DNA of 64,000 bases from Anaeramoeba flamelloides. Taxonomy: Eukaryota > Metamonada > Anaeramoebidae. Shown piece by piece: positions 1 to 10,971 of the stretch. A program made the position numbers and the translations under genes. The notes under the pieces are model-generated. The model worked only from the letters and a program-made list of their open reading frames with translations, did not search any database and was not told the origin of the DNA. Numbering within the stretch: the stretch's first letter is position 1; each line of letters opens with the position of its first letter. The DNA lies in the NCBI GenBank assembly GCA_027625915.1, contig JANTQA010000048.1, positions 3,162,001 to 3,226,000 of the forward strand, read 5' to 3'.

Positions 1-2410
1 TGTTTTATTTTTCCCAAAAAGTGTAATTATAATTTTCCTTAACGATCGAGTCATTATGGTGAAATTTTTTATTTTGAAATAGAAAGAAACTTTTTAGTAA
101 TTTTATTGATTACTTAACACCAATCAAAAACCAACCAACCTACGATGTACGATCGATCTCCAAAAATCAACAACCAAAAATGAGGACATTTTTAGAAAAA
201 ACGCCAAAGAGAGACACTCAATTTCCAATTAGAATCATTGTGAATTACAATTTCGACAACAACTATGTAAGTTTTGAAGTTTCGCTCTTTGGCACTTTTT
301 GAGATCTAGGTGATTTTATTTTTCTTTTTTTTCATTTTTCAAATGAAATATTTTTATTGATTGAATTTTACCTAATCCTAACTTGGTTAAATTTAGAGGG
401 TTACAAAATAACCACAAATCAGAATAAATCGAATTAAATTGATTGCAAAATTCAAGAAAGCAATTTGTATTAAATTAAAGAAATTTAACTATTTGGAAAT
501 AGAAAATGAGAAAAGATGAATTTTTTTTTTTAAATTTTGATTTTTTGAAATTGAGAACTCTTTTAAACTTATTTATCTTCGTTGAATTTTTTGTCAAAGA
601 TGATATAATTAATTTTTTTTTTTGAAAATTGAATTTTGTCAACCAATTGAAGGACTATTTCACAATACCCTTTTTGGTCTCATGTCACCTCTTGAGTATG
701 GTACATATTCACCGTAAATGACTAGACCCTTAAATTTAATTATTTTTCTTCTTCTCTTTTTTATTTAGTAAATTTTCTTTGATTACTTGATTCTCAAAAT
801 AAATAAATAAATATTTTTTTTTGAAATTTCTCCAACAATTATAAATTGATCAAATGATAAGATACCATCAACTAACTGTATGTGATTTTTCTCGATAAAA
901 AACACAACATTAACATTATATCAAATCATTGAAAAAAAAAATTTTACTATCAAACATATATATTTACGTATCTGGGAAAAAGGAAATGAAACCAAAAGAG
1001 AAAAATCAAAAAAAAAATAGTTTGTAAAATCAACATTATTTCTAAAAAGAACCAACATGCATTATTGTTATTCTTTTAAATATTTAAACTTTTTCCAAAT
1101 TTTTGGTATTTAATTTATCTCTTTACTTATTTTAAATCAACATTGAACCGATATCAAATTTATTAAACGCACCTTTGTCCATCCTTTTAACACTTGAAAA
1201 CCAAACGACAATCCACATTTTTTAATTTAGTTAATTAATCATTATTATTGTTGTTTTATTTTTATATTTTTCTTGACCCCCCCCACCACCTCTCTTTTTT
1301 TTTGTTATATATATATTAATATGGAAACTTTTTTTTAGTAACAGAAATTGTTAAAAAACAACCAATTTGCAAATAACCTAATATTACAAATTCAATAAAA
1401 TTTGATTAAAAATAATTATTCTAATTTTTTTGATTACTCAAATTATATTTTCTACAAAAACTGTGATACTTTTAGGTTTACAATCCCCCGGAATTGAAAA
1501 AAAGAATTGTTTTGTAGTGGATGTGGTGAAATGTAATTTTGGTTACTGACTGATTGGCGTACTTCCAACAAATAAACCTTACACTCTTAAATTCTGATTT
1601 AGAAAAACAAAAAATAAATTTATTTTTTAACCAACATTAAAATTAATACTAAGTTGAAGAATGATCTAAAAACCAATATATATTTCCCTGACACTTAACA
1701 CAAGATAATGTTTTTTCCAGTTTCAGGGATGTAAATATAAATCGGAAGTTGAAACAACTAGTAACCATACACTACCTTTTGGAAAAAAGAGTGAAAAAAA
1801 GAAAAAAAGTTCAACACAATTTTTAAATACCGGGTCTGAATAGAAACTGAAAAAGAAAAGTAAGATCATATAGTAAAAGAAAAAATAAATGATTAAAGAA
1901 AAAATGGAGGACTAACAACAACAAAAGTTTATTCAATACTATATTTAGAATAGATTTTTTATTTGAATGCTCCATTATTAAAAATTTGTTCAAAAAAATT
2001 AACTATTTTTGAGATCTCCAAAACAAAACTCTCGGAACAATTATGATTATTAAGTAGATTTAAATTGTTTTTATAGGTTCGATTGAAAATAATCTAATGG
2101 ATTATTCTTTGAAGTTTATATGTTTCTTCTTTAAATTGATTTTACTTTTGGTTTTTAAGGTAATATTTATCTTTGCAATTAAAAAATCTTGTTGAACTTT
2201 TTTTGCAGAACGTTAAATTAAAAAATTGTCTTTTTGGCTAATATTCTTCCCCTTTTTTTCTGAAATCATTTTTTAATTTTCTTCATGTGTTTGGAGTGTT
2301 TGAAATTCTCCAAGTTTTATAAAAGTCTTGATATTTTTTTTGAAGCTAAGCTTTTAAACTAATTTTCATTTTTTTTAGATTTTCTCAATCCTTTTTTGTT
2401 TCAATTCGAA
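1..2410. other. non-coding AT-rich region
   Basis: No open frame with protein-like composition is visible on either strand. The stretch is A/T homopolymer-rich and holds one dispersed repeat copy (listed separately at about 780-1135) and a short C8 run near 1276. A polypyrimidine tract ending in AG near 2379 lies just before the first gene and could be an acceptor for an upstream untranslated or coding exon. I see nothing else to call. Confidence 0.6.
780..1135 (+). repeat. dispersed repeat R1, copy a (degenerate)
   Basis: This segment aligns by eye with 7671-8210 (+) and with the reverse complement of 18840-19372. Shared landmarks in order are a TTTCNCCAACAATT block, GATAAGATACC, a CAACATTAACA-like block, GGAAAAAGGAAATGAAA, AATAGTTTGTAAA, TATTGTTATTCTTT and TTTAAACT. 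It is the most decayed of the three copies. No terminal repeats or target duplication are evident, so the class of the element is unknown. Confidence 0.6.
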
Positions 2411-2983
2411 ATGTCAAAGTCTGAACCATTTTCAAAATTAGTCTACCACCGAAAATTTCCAGTGACTCACCAAAGAAAAACTTCAACTACAGTTACTGTT
2501 TCATCCCAAAAAACAAACCAAATTACAAAAACATATTCAAGAAAACAACAAAAAAAACCAAAACAAGGAAGACCACAAACAACACAACCAAGAATTTACT
2601 CAGTGTTAGTTAATGCACAAATTTTCTTTAATCTTTTATTGATATTTGTTGCCTTGTTTTTGTTATTTTTTTTCTTGCACCTTGTTTATCAGGATGCAAA
2701 GCGTGTTCGCGAAGAAGAAACTAATAAAATTATGATCCAAATTCAGGAATGTGAAGAAAAATATCTGCGTAACCAATGTGACAATGAAAACAAACCACCA
2801 ATACTAAGTGAGTATTGTCGCGAGTTGACCCTTTGCTTATCAAAGAATATTTCGAATTCAATTAGGTATTTTTCTTTTTTTACATTTTTTTTCAAGCCTT
2901 TCTTTTATTGGATATTAGAATTCCCACCCAACCACAAAGAAAACAATTCCAAAAAAAATCATTTTAAAGTCAAAAGTGATTGA
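2411..2983 (+). CDS. Brl1/Brr6-like nuclear envelope protein (disulphide-bridge nucleocytoplasmic transport domain)
   Basis: The likely role is nuclear pore complex assembly at the nuclear envelope, as for yeast Brl1 and Brr6. A basic, Lys/Gln/Thr-rich N-terminus of about 60 residues precedes one strong membrane segment (residues about 63-93, running from VLVNAQIFF through LHLVY). A charged helix follows, then the family's signature of four cysteines at about residues 114, 123, 136 and 142 in the pattern ECEEKYL-R-x-QC, PPxLSEYC, LCL. Spacing, the P-P-x-L element and the membrane anchor before the first Cys all match the family. The start is the ATG opening MSKSEPF; the frame extends five codons upstream only through a TTG. 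After the fourth Cys a possible donor (AG/GTATTT, 2863) may mark an intron, so the last 40 residues (Phe-rich, then Lys/Asn-rich) may be intronic read-through. The true C-terminus, which in relatives carries a second membrane segment, is unresolved. Confidence 0.72.
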   Translation: MSKSEPFSKLVYHRKFPVTHQRKTSTTVTVSSQKTNQITKTYSRKQQKKPKQGRPQTTQPRIYSVLVNAQIFFNLLLIFVALFLLFFFLHLVYQDAKRVREEETNKIMIQIQECEEKYLRNQCDNENKPPILSEYCRELTLCLSKNISNSIRYFSFFTFFFKPFFYWILEFPPNHKENNSKKNHFKVKSD

Positions 2984-3924
2984 CAACAGATGGCCAATAT
3001 CTATTTCTTCTCATCACTGAGTCCTGTCTCTTAATGGTTTTTTACTATTTTCAGGATTAATGCATGATTGAAATTGTAAAAATTCGAATTCTTTTCACGT
3101 CTTGAAACAAATCTGTAACCAAAGCACACAAAACAATACCAAAGACACAAAATAGTTTCGTTCCTAAAAAGATTATTGTTTTGGATTCATTTTAAAAATG
3201 TTATTTATATTTTTACAAACGGAAACGATCAAAAACTATACGGCCTACGTTACCACTGAAACCACAGAAACCAATTATGCATTATCTATCTTTGCTCGGA
3301 AAAAAAAAGTACTTTTCATTCAGAATAAATTATCAAAATATTCCCAAGTTCAACCCAAATAAGATTAATAAACTCACTCCAAATGAGATCTCCAATAATT
3401 ACAAAATATGTTTTTATTTTCATTAACCCAAATGAAAATTACATAATGAAGAATTAATAACCCATTTTAAATCTTTCTAATTGTAAGTTAAATTTAAGAA
3501 GGTCTAATGATTTAAGGGAATGTTGTGACCAACTTTTCAAAATATTTTTTTTGAGACTACAGTAAACTAAAATGAAAAAATAAAATTGAAAATTAAAAAG
3601 TTAGACAAAACTACTACGTTCATTATCCTTTCATCTTGAATAAAGTTTATTCACAATATAATGAAAATTACAGAACTTCAAATTCATGAGACTATTATAT
3701 TTATTGTTGTTAGTATAACCACCTTTTTTAAAAGTCTCTAGTCAAGAAAAAAGGGTTTTTATTAGGGTAAAAAAATTCAAATAAACGGATGAATGGATTT
3801 TAGTTTAATTCAACTTGGGGATATTTACTTTGATAGATAATAACGAATAGTTTTGAAATCATGTTGTACTCATCTAATAAAACTGAAATAGAGGAAAAAA
3901 ATTCCTGATGATAATTATTGAGAG
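2984..3924. other. non-coding region downstream of the Brl1/Brr6-like gene
   Basis: The first 120 bases may contain a further exon of the preceding gene: a TTTTCAG acceptor at about 3053 is followed by stops in all three frames within about 20 bases, so any such exon would be tiny. The rest shows no coding signal and no repeat that I could match. Confidence 0.4.
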
Positions 3925-4507
3925 TGTCCGTCAAGTGCCGTAGAGTGCCTAGGTTTTTTTTAATTTCTAAAATTAAAAAAAACCCAACTGTGCTTTTCTT
4001 GAGGTTTTCTGTTTTAATAGTTAAGCGTTCTAGGTTTTTTTGAGGTTTTCTATTTTATTTGTAAAATCTATTGATTTTCTTTTTAGGTTTTTTTGAGTTT
4101 TCTATTTATTTGTGAAGTGTTCTAGGTTTTTTTGAGGTTTTCTATTTTATTCGTGAAGTGTTCTAGGTTTTTTTTACTTTAGAAATAAACAGAAAATTTA
4201 TTAAAATTTTCGGTTTATTTCTAAAGTAAAAAAAAACCTAACGAAAATCTATTGATTTTCCAAAAAAATAGAAAACTCAAAAAAACCTCACGAAAATCAA
4301 TAGATTTTTCAAAGAAACAGAAAACTCAAGAAAAGCTAATGGCGGTTTTCCGGAATTCAAAAAAATGGAGAAAAATCAAAGATTTGACTCAATTCTTTTA
4401 AATTCTGGAAAAGCTAACAGTGTTTTTTTTTAATTTGAGAAAAAAACCGAACGGCAAACAAGAGGAACTAAAAACTCCTTCCTTAAACAATAAAAAAAAA
4501 AAAATAA
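3925..4507 (+). mobile_element. hairpin-module retroposon H1, LINE-related 3' tail
   Basis: The element opens with GTGTCCGTCAAGTGCCGTAG, shared with a copy at 22.68 kb and in altered form at 13.82 kb. It continues with direct repeats of about 40 bases, each starting TTCTAGGTTTTTTTGAGG and ending near GTGAAGTG, at about 4028, 4085, 4119 and 4160. It then folds back: a perfect stem around TTTCGGTTTATTTC (about 4166-4242), then complementary copies of the same units (AAAACTCAAAAAAACC). A further hairpin around GGTTTTCCGGAATTC follows. It ends in a tail shared with the LINE at 35.5 kb: AGAGG, a loop, CTCCTTCCTTAAACAATA and poly(A). It has no protein-coding capacity, so it is most simply a non-autonomous retroposon moved by LINE enzymes. 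No convincing target duplication was found. Confidence 0.7.
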
Positions 4508-6019
4508 TTGTATTTTTTTTTCTTTCGATATTTGTTTTTCAATGTATTTTTGAAATATCTTGAGAGAAAAATCGGTATTTTGAACAGCTTTTAGAGTTAC
4601 TTTCACAAGGAAAATTACTCTATAACAAAAAGAAGTGATCTTATACAAAATATAAAATAAAAAAACAATAACAGGAAAGATATCAATTTAATCAATAATA
4701 ATAATTTCAAATATTTTATTAGAAACAAAATTTCCATTCAAATAAAAATTTAATTAATTGCTTTATTTATTTATTTATACATTCATTCATTCATTCATTC
4801 ATTCATTCATTTATTTATTTATTTATTTATTTTGTTTGTTTATTTTATATTAATAATCCTTTTAAATTCAAAGTGGCCAAGATTTAACAACTGCTATTGG
4901 GAAAATGATTAATTCATTTTTTTTAGAAATAACTTTCGATACCAAAATATTTCTTTTTTTATTTATTTTTTCGGTATCTATTTTACCAAACATTTTTTTT
5001 TGGAAGAAAAAAAAACAACTTATCAAAGCTAATTAAAAATTCTAACATATAATTCACAATTTTTACTTTCATAATCATGAACGTATATCTTTGTATGTAT
5101 GTTGTACAAACTTATTTTTTCTTTTATTATTATTTAATACTACTTTTTTTAACAATTATAACTTATTAAAATACAACTAGAAATAAACAAAAATATTAAG
5201 ATTTAAATTTTATAATAAAAAATATTAAAATTCATTTTTATTTTAATAATAAATTGCCAAATTTCAAATTAATATTTTTTTATAATCTTTCAGCTTCCTT
5301 TTGAATTTAAATAAAAAAATAAAACCGTTTTTTTTTTTTTTGAAATAAATTTCAATCTTAAATAAATGTACAAATAATAAAGAAATAGTTATAAGTGCAA
5401 CGCAGATTTCTATTAATGCAATGTTTGATTAAATTTATGATCGTCGTCCATCCAAATAACTTAAGTTTCAAAAATAAACATAACCCAAAATTTAAAATTT
5501 TAATTTATATTTTAGATGTCTAAAAACAAGAACTTCTAATTTCTTTTTGAGTTTAGATCTTCTTCTTAAATTGGGTATTCTGGCTTTGTTTATTTTTCGT
5601 AGGTTAGGAAATTATTCTTAAGGGAATATGGATTGATTTTTTATAAAAATTTATACAAATATTTGATTTTCCGAACATCAATCAAGTTGAAATCTTTTTG
5701 AGTTAGAGAAAATATTACTAACCCATAAAATAATTGAATTATGTATATTGATTTAAACATTTGGACTTTTATTCCATTAAACTAATTTTTTGATTAATAA
5801 TTATTTTTATTTTTTTAAAAATAATCAGAAATATTTTTAAATGCATTTTTGGTAATTGTTTAAATGTTTTTATTTTTAAAGTTTTTTTTTTAATGTTTAT
5901 CTTTATTGAGCTAAATTCTTGAATATTTTATTTCAGATAATTGGTTTGAATCAAAAGTTTTATCAATATTTGGATTCTTTTCAAATTATTGAATAATTTT
6001 ATACATAATTATTACCTTT
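4508..6019. other. non-coding AT-rich region with tetranucleotide tract
   Basis: No gene is visible. An imperfect tetranucleotide tract (ATTT/ATTC units, about 4756-4835) is the only clear structure. Confidence 0.5.
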
Positions 6020-6365
6020 TTATCAATAACTGGAATGGGTACTTCAATTATTAAAATTAAGTTATCTGTAAACATATGAACATACTTTACTAAATCTTTT
6101 TTTTTTTTTTTTCAATTAAAAAGTGGTTGATAAACATAAACTTTATTGGAGAAATTGGATCTCCTTGATAAACCCCAATCCCTTCTTTTTTATAATAATT
6201 TTGTAGCCCAATTTTAATTTTTTCATTTTTAATATATTTATTGAGTTACATAATAAACTTTTTTATGACTAATAGTTTCAAAACTTATTAAGATATCAAT
6301 TGTAATGAAAAAAATCTTTATTTTTATATTTATTTTTAAGTTTATCAGTAAAAATAATAAATTTA
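6020..6365 (-). pseudogene. decayed LINE reverse transcriptase fragment
   Basis: Read on the minus strand, the segment shows the RT motif GVYQGDPISP followed by INHFL, then a decayed F-A-D-D region around 6058-6070. The order and spacing match the better-preserved LINE at 35.5-38.1 kb (GVYQGDPLSPLLF ... FADDL), and the nucleotide order on the plus strand also matches that element's 36580-36880. Frame breaks and A/T slippage are frequent, so this is an old, dead copy. Only the palm-domain part remains; no 3' tail or target duplication is visible. Confidence 0.75.
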
Positions 6366-7540
6366 TCATCGGTATACTTGTTTCTTTCTTTTTTTTTTTT
6401 GAAAACAAATTGAAAACCTGATTCTAGATTCTAAGAGTCTTCTTTTCCTTTAGAAATGAGTGTTAATAAAAAACTTGCTAATCTAAACGAGACTATCGGG
6501 AATTTTGACTCACTTTATAATGTAAATGGAGATATTTTTGAGGTTTTTTCCAGATTTTTATCAAAAAAATATTTTAAGATTTTTCAATCAGAATCATTTT
6601 TTCATATTTTTCTTTTTCTTTTTCTTTTTTTTTGAAAAATTTTTCTTTTTATTTTTTTTTTGGATTTCTTTTTTTATTTTTCTTTTCTTTTTTCTTTTTT
6701 AAAAAAGATCATGTGGAAAAAAAAAAAGACCTTCCAAAAGACAAATAATCACTGAAAAAATTTCTACAATGTAATACCTTTTAAAATGAATTTAAATCCA
6801 AGTAAAAAAACTTCTTGTTAACTTTTTTTCAGTCAAAGTCCAGTAATAAACAATCTGAAAGGCTCATTTCAAAAATTCTGACACATTTTTTTTAGTTTTA
6901 GGTTTCATTTTTTTTTAATTTTTAAAATATTGGGTTTTTATATATTTATAATAATTAAAAAATAAATTACAAATCAGGTTTAATTAGTATTGTTCTTGAA
7001 TACTAAGGTATATATTTTTTTTTTTTACATTTTAATATATCCGGCTTTTTACAATTTTTGAAATTTTCTGAGGCTAAATTAAGATGTATAGATAATTTAA
7101 GGTAATTACAGCATATTCATCGTTATGAATAAGGACAATATATTTTATATTAAGGCAAGTGGTACTTTAAAGTTAAAATTCTGAACCAAAATTTAGTTAC
7201 GAGGCAATTCAAAATTAAAGTACATTTTTTCAATTTTTTTTAGATTAGATATTTTTTCTGAATAGTAAATTTTTTTACTTTAATATACATTTTTTTGTAA
7301 ATTAAAAATATCAAAAGATTTTTACAAGTAAAACTGACACTAATCACTTTAAAAATAATTATTTCTTGGGTTGGATAATGTTCCAAAAGAAAAATATCAA
7401 TTGGATATTTTTTTAACTAATACAAGATTTATTTTTATTCTTTTTGTTTTTTTTTTCGTGTCAGATGAAAAGAAATAATTTTTATCAAATTAAAATCTTT
7501 AATAGTTCAATATATTGTGAAGTGGTTTTTTCAGGGGTTT
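6366..7540. other. non-coding region with a possible degenerate MITE-A copy
   Basis: There is no coding signal. Between about 7143 and 7335 the order GGTACTTTAAAG, ATTCTGAACCAAAATTTA, CAAAATTAAAGTACA and, at the far end, AAGTAAAACTGACACT parallels the foldback MITE seen intact at 27.15 and 41.17 kb, so this is probably a third, badly decayed copy. The remainder is homopolymer-rich and featureless. Confidence 0.4.
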
Positions 7541-7670
7541 AAACCATAGAAAAAACGTATGATTTACATCCAATGTTAGCCAACTTTAATTTTTTATGAA
7601 TATATATTAGTACCACTGAAAAAACAGACAATTATGACTTTTTCATTCTATTTAATTTACTAAATAATCC
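7541..7670 (+). repeat. direct repeat R3, copy a
   Basis: It matches 8985-9115 in the same orientation, sharing TTACATCCAATGTTAGCCAACTTTAA-type sequence (with TTGACTTCCAATGTTAGCAA in the other copy), ATGAATATA and AATTATGACTTTTT. The two copies flank repeats R1 and R2, so a local duplication or a larger composite element is possible. Confidence 0.55.
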
Positions 7671-8210
7671 CATTTCAAAAAGTTGGATACAACAAAATCA
7701 AAAATGGGCAAAAAAACTTTAAATTAATTATATTTTTTCCAAACATAATATAAAATCACCATTATGTAACCTAGTATTAATGTTTTTATAATTAATCATT
7801 TTCACCCAAATAAAAGAAAAAAATAAAAAAACCAAAAAATAAAAAATCTATGCCACCAAAATAATGAAACAAAAAGAACAAAAAATGTATTGGTAAATTT
7901 GTTTAAAAATTAAGCTAAAAATTATTGATCGATAAGATGATAAGATACCAGTGACCAATTGTATACAATTTTTCAATTTAACAAACTCAATACTAACCTT
8001 CTATCAACCATTGAAAAAAAAATTCCATATCTAAGGAAATAAGATTAAGTAAACTGGAAAAAAGGAAATAAAAACAAAACAAAAAAGACAAAAAATGAAA
8101 TAGTTTGTAAATTAAAAATTATTTCCAAATTGAATGGAAAGTGAGGTATTGTTATTTGTTCAACTGTTTAAACTATTCCCAAATTTTTAGAATTTTGTTT
8201 AATACAGTGA
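7671..8210 (+). repeat. dispersed repeat R1, copy b
   Basis: It aligns over its whole length with the reverse complement of 18840-19372 and, in part, with 780-1135. Landmarks are ATAATATAAAATCAC, TATTAATGTTTTTATAA, CCAAATAAAAGAAAAAAATA, GAACAAAAAATGTATTG, GATAAGATACCAGTGACCAA, TTTAACAAACTCAATACTAA, CTGGAAAAAAGGAAAT and GTTTAAACT. The copies look roughly 80-85% alike by eye. No terminal inverted repeats or intact frame are seen, so the type of element is undetermined. Confidence 0.65.
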
Positions 8211-8560
8211 TCAAAATAATGCACAAAAGGACAATAATAGGTGTTTCAAAATATTTTTCGTGCTTTTTTTCTTCTTGTTCCAAGGTAACATCTAATTCAC
8301 AACCAAATAGTATACCTAATTTCAAATCAAATTTGATAGTAAACATCTGGATATTTTCAGTAATTTTTAAATTATTCATGCAATTTGCTGAAAATTTTCC
8401 TTAATATTCTCAATTTTTTTTGAATTTTTTGAGTTTTTTTGATTTGGTAAAAATTTTTTGAAAAAATTTACTCTATTTTTTGGGTTAAATTTTTCAATTT
8501 GATCCTTCATTTTTAGAATTTCTTTTTAAATAATAGAACTACAAGAAACCAGTGCCAGAT
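8165..8560 (-). repeat. coding-like dispersed repeat R2, copy a (decayed)
   Basis: On the minus strand this segment encodes NLKITENI, then LKLGILFGCELD and LEQEEKK, closely matching the plus-strand segment at about 52985-53335 (NLKITENI, FKLGRLLGCELD, LLQEEKK). Nucleotide similarity continues upstream through TAGTTCTATTATTT and GAAATTCTAAAAA. Conservation at the amino-acid level suggests both are relics of one former coding sequence. The frame here is broken upstream of NLKITENI. I do not recognise the protein. Confidence 0.55.
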
Positions 8561-8984
8561 TTAATTTGGGTTTATTGTTGGTTTCTTTGATCGGTTGTTG
8601 TATAGGTCTTCTATAACAAAAAAACACGCTTTTTATTTGGAGTCATAGATTAAAATTTTCTGCTCGCTTTATTTTAACATCAGTAGTGATGAAAATGATC
8701 ATAAATATGGCAAAAATTTTTATTTTGTAAGCAGTTAAACGAATTTAATAATTTTCTTTTTCATTAAAAATTGGAAAAAAAAAGAATTTCAATGAAAAAA
8801 ATTTCATTTTTGTGTTTCTGAGTAGATCAGAGTTCTTTGACATTTCACACTAACAAAATTTGAAAGTAGAGAATATCACCTTGAAAAAAAGTAAATTTGT
8901 ACCCTATTTTCGTAGTAGAGTACTGATCCCTAAAAACATTTTTTTTTTCGTGTTTATTTGAATTGATTTTTTAGATTCATTTGA

Positions 8985-9115
8985 GCTATAGAACACAAAT
9001 ATAATTGACTTCCAATGTTAGCAAACTTTAATTCTTGATGAATATAAGAGAATACCCACCCCATAAAAATAGCAAAATTATGACTTTTTAATTCAAAAAA
9101 AACTACTAATTAATT
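8985..9115 (+). repeat. direct repeat R3, copy b
   Basis: Second copy of the block at 7541-7670; the shared core reads CCAATGTTAGC, AACTTTAATT, ATGAATATA and AAATTATGACTTTTT. No gene lies inside. Confidence 0.55.
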
Positions 9116-9816
9116 CTTTACCAAGTCAATAATGTATCAATAAGTTTGCAATTTATTTGTATCCTAAAAATGGAATTTTACATATTTATTTGACAAACAA
9201 CCAAATTACACAAAGGTTTTAGGATCCTGAATTAGTGAAATGTACATACATTGATGAAAATAAAAAACTACTGAAAGGTTATAACAAATATAGCATTTGA
9301 GTAATTTTTGTGAAAAAATTTTAACGTCATCTTCGTTTCTTTATCTTTCTTTACTATAAAGTAAATTCCAATGACAGATATTCGAAGAGGTAATTTTGTT
9401 TTCTTTCTTTGATCCATTTTTAGAGTTGGTGTTTGGAAAACGAACAGTCTGAAATGTAAGGATGATTTGAATTTATGAAAAAAGATAATTGGTTGAAATT
9501 TAATCCTTTTTGAGTTTCAAAAAAGAAAATATTTATAAAATAAAAAATTTTTTTTTCTTAATTAAGTGTTCTAGAGATCAAGTTGTTGAATAAAAAAATG
9601 TAACTAAATAGTTTTTGGTGAGATACTAAATAAAAACTTGTTAATTGTAATTTTTTTATTTTTTATAATTTTTTTAAAAAACCACCTTTGGAAGACAAGA
9701 AAAGTGCTTTAAATGTGATCTGTTTACTATTCAAAAAGTCAAGATCTATTCCTAAATTCATTTTTTTTAACATAATAATTTTTATAACACCCAAAATCAT
9801 AACCTTCAACAAACAA
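9116..9816. other. non-coding region upstream of the DUF1648 gene
   Basis: The frame of the downstream gene is open for 43 codons before its ATG, but no ATG lies in that extension and its composition (Phe/Ile/Lys-rich) looks like 5' leader. No repeat was matched here. Confidence 0.4.
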
Positions 9817-10356
9817 ATGAAACCAAACACACGATTTTTTTTAATTCTACCAGTTCTATTCTTAATTCCAAACATTATTTTACCCATTTATTATGAGTCC
9901 AAATTACCTTCAACAGTTGCGATTCATTATGATATCAATGGTGATGCTGATAGGTATGGGAACAAAACGACTTTATTTTATATCCATCTGGCTGTTGCGA
10001 TCGTCTCTATATTAATTTTTTATTCGACCATTGCTTGTGTATCAAAATGCCCTGCTTCTTCGCTCAATGTCCCAAACCGCGAGTACTGGGCAACCAGTGA
10101 GATGAGACCAGTTTTAGTTGAGAAAACGATTCCTTTTATCTCAATTATTTATTCTTTTATTGAGGTTTTGGACTTTTGTATTTTCTTGATCGTTTATCGA
10201 TCGAATGTCATTGATGCAAAGAAACTTGAAGGCTTTTGGTCCATTTATATAATTATTTCTGTTTTTTTTGTATTAATTCTCATTTTCTCAATCAGATTTA
10301 AGAAATCTTTCAAAAAAATCGATTCTCAACCATTGAGCCAAAGAGATGATTGGTAA
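9817..10356 (+). CDS. DUF1648-domain membrane protein (SdpI-like, bacterial type)
   Basis: This 179-residue protein has four membrane segments: about residues 5-25, 54-76, 110-132 and 146-167. Between the first two lies the DUF1648 signature, LPSTVAIHYDINGDADRYG followed by NKT, which matches the family's pattern of a loop before H-[FWY]-[ND]-x-x-G-x-x-D. After helix 2 comes N-[VL]-P-N-R-[ED]-Y-W (here NVPNREYW), a second hallmark of bacterial DUF1648 proteins. Bacterial relatives such as SdpI carry this fold next to further helices; the biochemical role of the stand-alone form is unknown. The start is the first ATG (MKPNTRFF). The gene has no intron and no related neighbour. The family is mainly bacterial, so lateral transfer is a reasonable inference, though base and codon use are as AT-rich as the rest of the window. 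Confidence 0.82.
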   Translation: MKPNTRFFLILPVLFLIPNIILPIYYESKLPSTVAIHYDINGDADRYGNKTTLFYIHLAVAIVSILIFYSTIACVSKCPASSLNVPNREYWATSEMRPVLVEKTIPFISIIYSFIEVLDFCIFLIVYRSNVIDAKKLEGFWSIYIIISVFFVLILIFSIRFKKSFKKIDSQPLSQRDDW

Positions 10357-10523
10357 AGCCAGCCTAGTCGCTGTCGAAAACCAGAACAAAAAAAAAAAAT
10401 TAGCAAATAACATATTTACATGATCACATTTCATCCTATTCATTTTCACACACAACCCTGCATATTTTTTGCCCCCCAGACGAAACAACACAGATACTGA
10501 ATACTGTTGATTGTAAAATAATA
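10357..10523. other. short 3' flank of the DUF1648 gene
   Basis: Somewhat less AT-rich than its surroundings (10360-10500); it may be the 3' untranslated region. No terminator or polyadenylation motif can be assigned with confidence. Confidence 0.3.
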
Positions 10524-10710
10524 TGATCAAAATTTTCATTCAGCTTTTCCAAAATAGAAATCTCAAGAATTAAATATAAACCATCAAAAGAAACTCAATT
10601 CTAAAAAGGGTTAATTAATAAATTAATATGCTTTTAATAATAAAAAATTTTGAACTGTTATTTGATTTATAAAATATAATTTTGGAAAGCTGATTGAAAA
10701 TTTTGAATCA
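10524..10710. mobile_element. MITE-B, copy 1
   Basis: Terminal inverted repeats of about 32 bases: the left end reads TGATCAAAATTTTCATTCAG then CTTTTCCAAAA, and the reverse complement of the right end reads TGATTCAAAATTTTCAATCA then GCTTTCCAAAA. The 187-bp body is non-coding. A second copy with the same ends lies at 17599-17784. Two copies of equal length with the same termini are strong evidence for a non-autonomous DNA transposon. The flanking duplication is unclear. Confidence 0.75.
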
Positions 10711-10937
10711 TTTATTTTTGAACAAATAGGATATTTGGATAATATGAAAACACTTTGCAAAAGAATATTTTATTTATTTTATATTTTTTTCATTTTATTT
10801 TATTTCACTTTAATTAGGATTTTTGATAATTATGTATTATTAACCCTTTGAATAAATAAATATCAGTTTAATTGAAATTATTTTTATTTTTTTTATTTTA
10901 ATTAAGGGGGGGATATTTTTTTAAAAAAATAATGAGA

Positions 10938-10940
10938 AAG

Positions 10941-10971
<31 letters not shown>

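Noticed and set aside
3908-4515. Possible target duplication ATAATTATTG / ATAATTGTAT around H1
   Set aside because: Only 7-8 matching A/T bases; too weak in this composition to count.
4756-4835. Regularly spaced short repeats that could suggest a CRISPR-like array
   Set aside because: Simple tetranucleotide tract without spacers, in a eukaryotic context.
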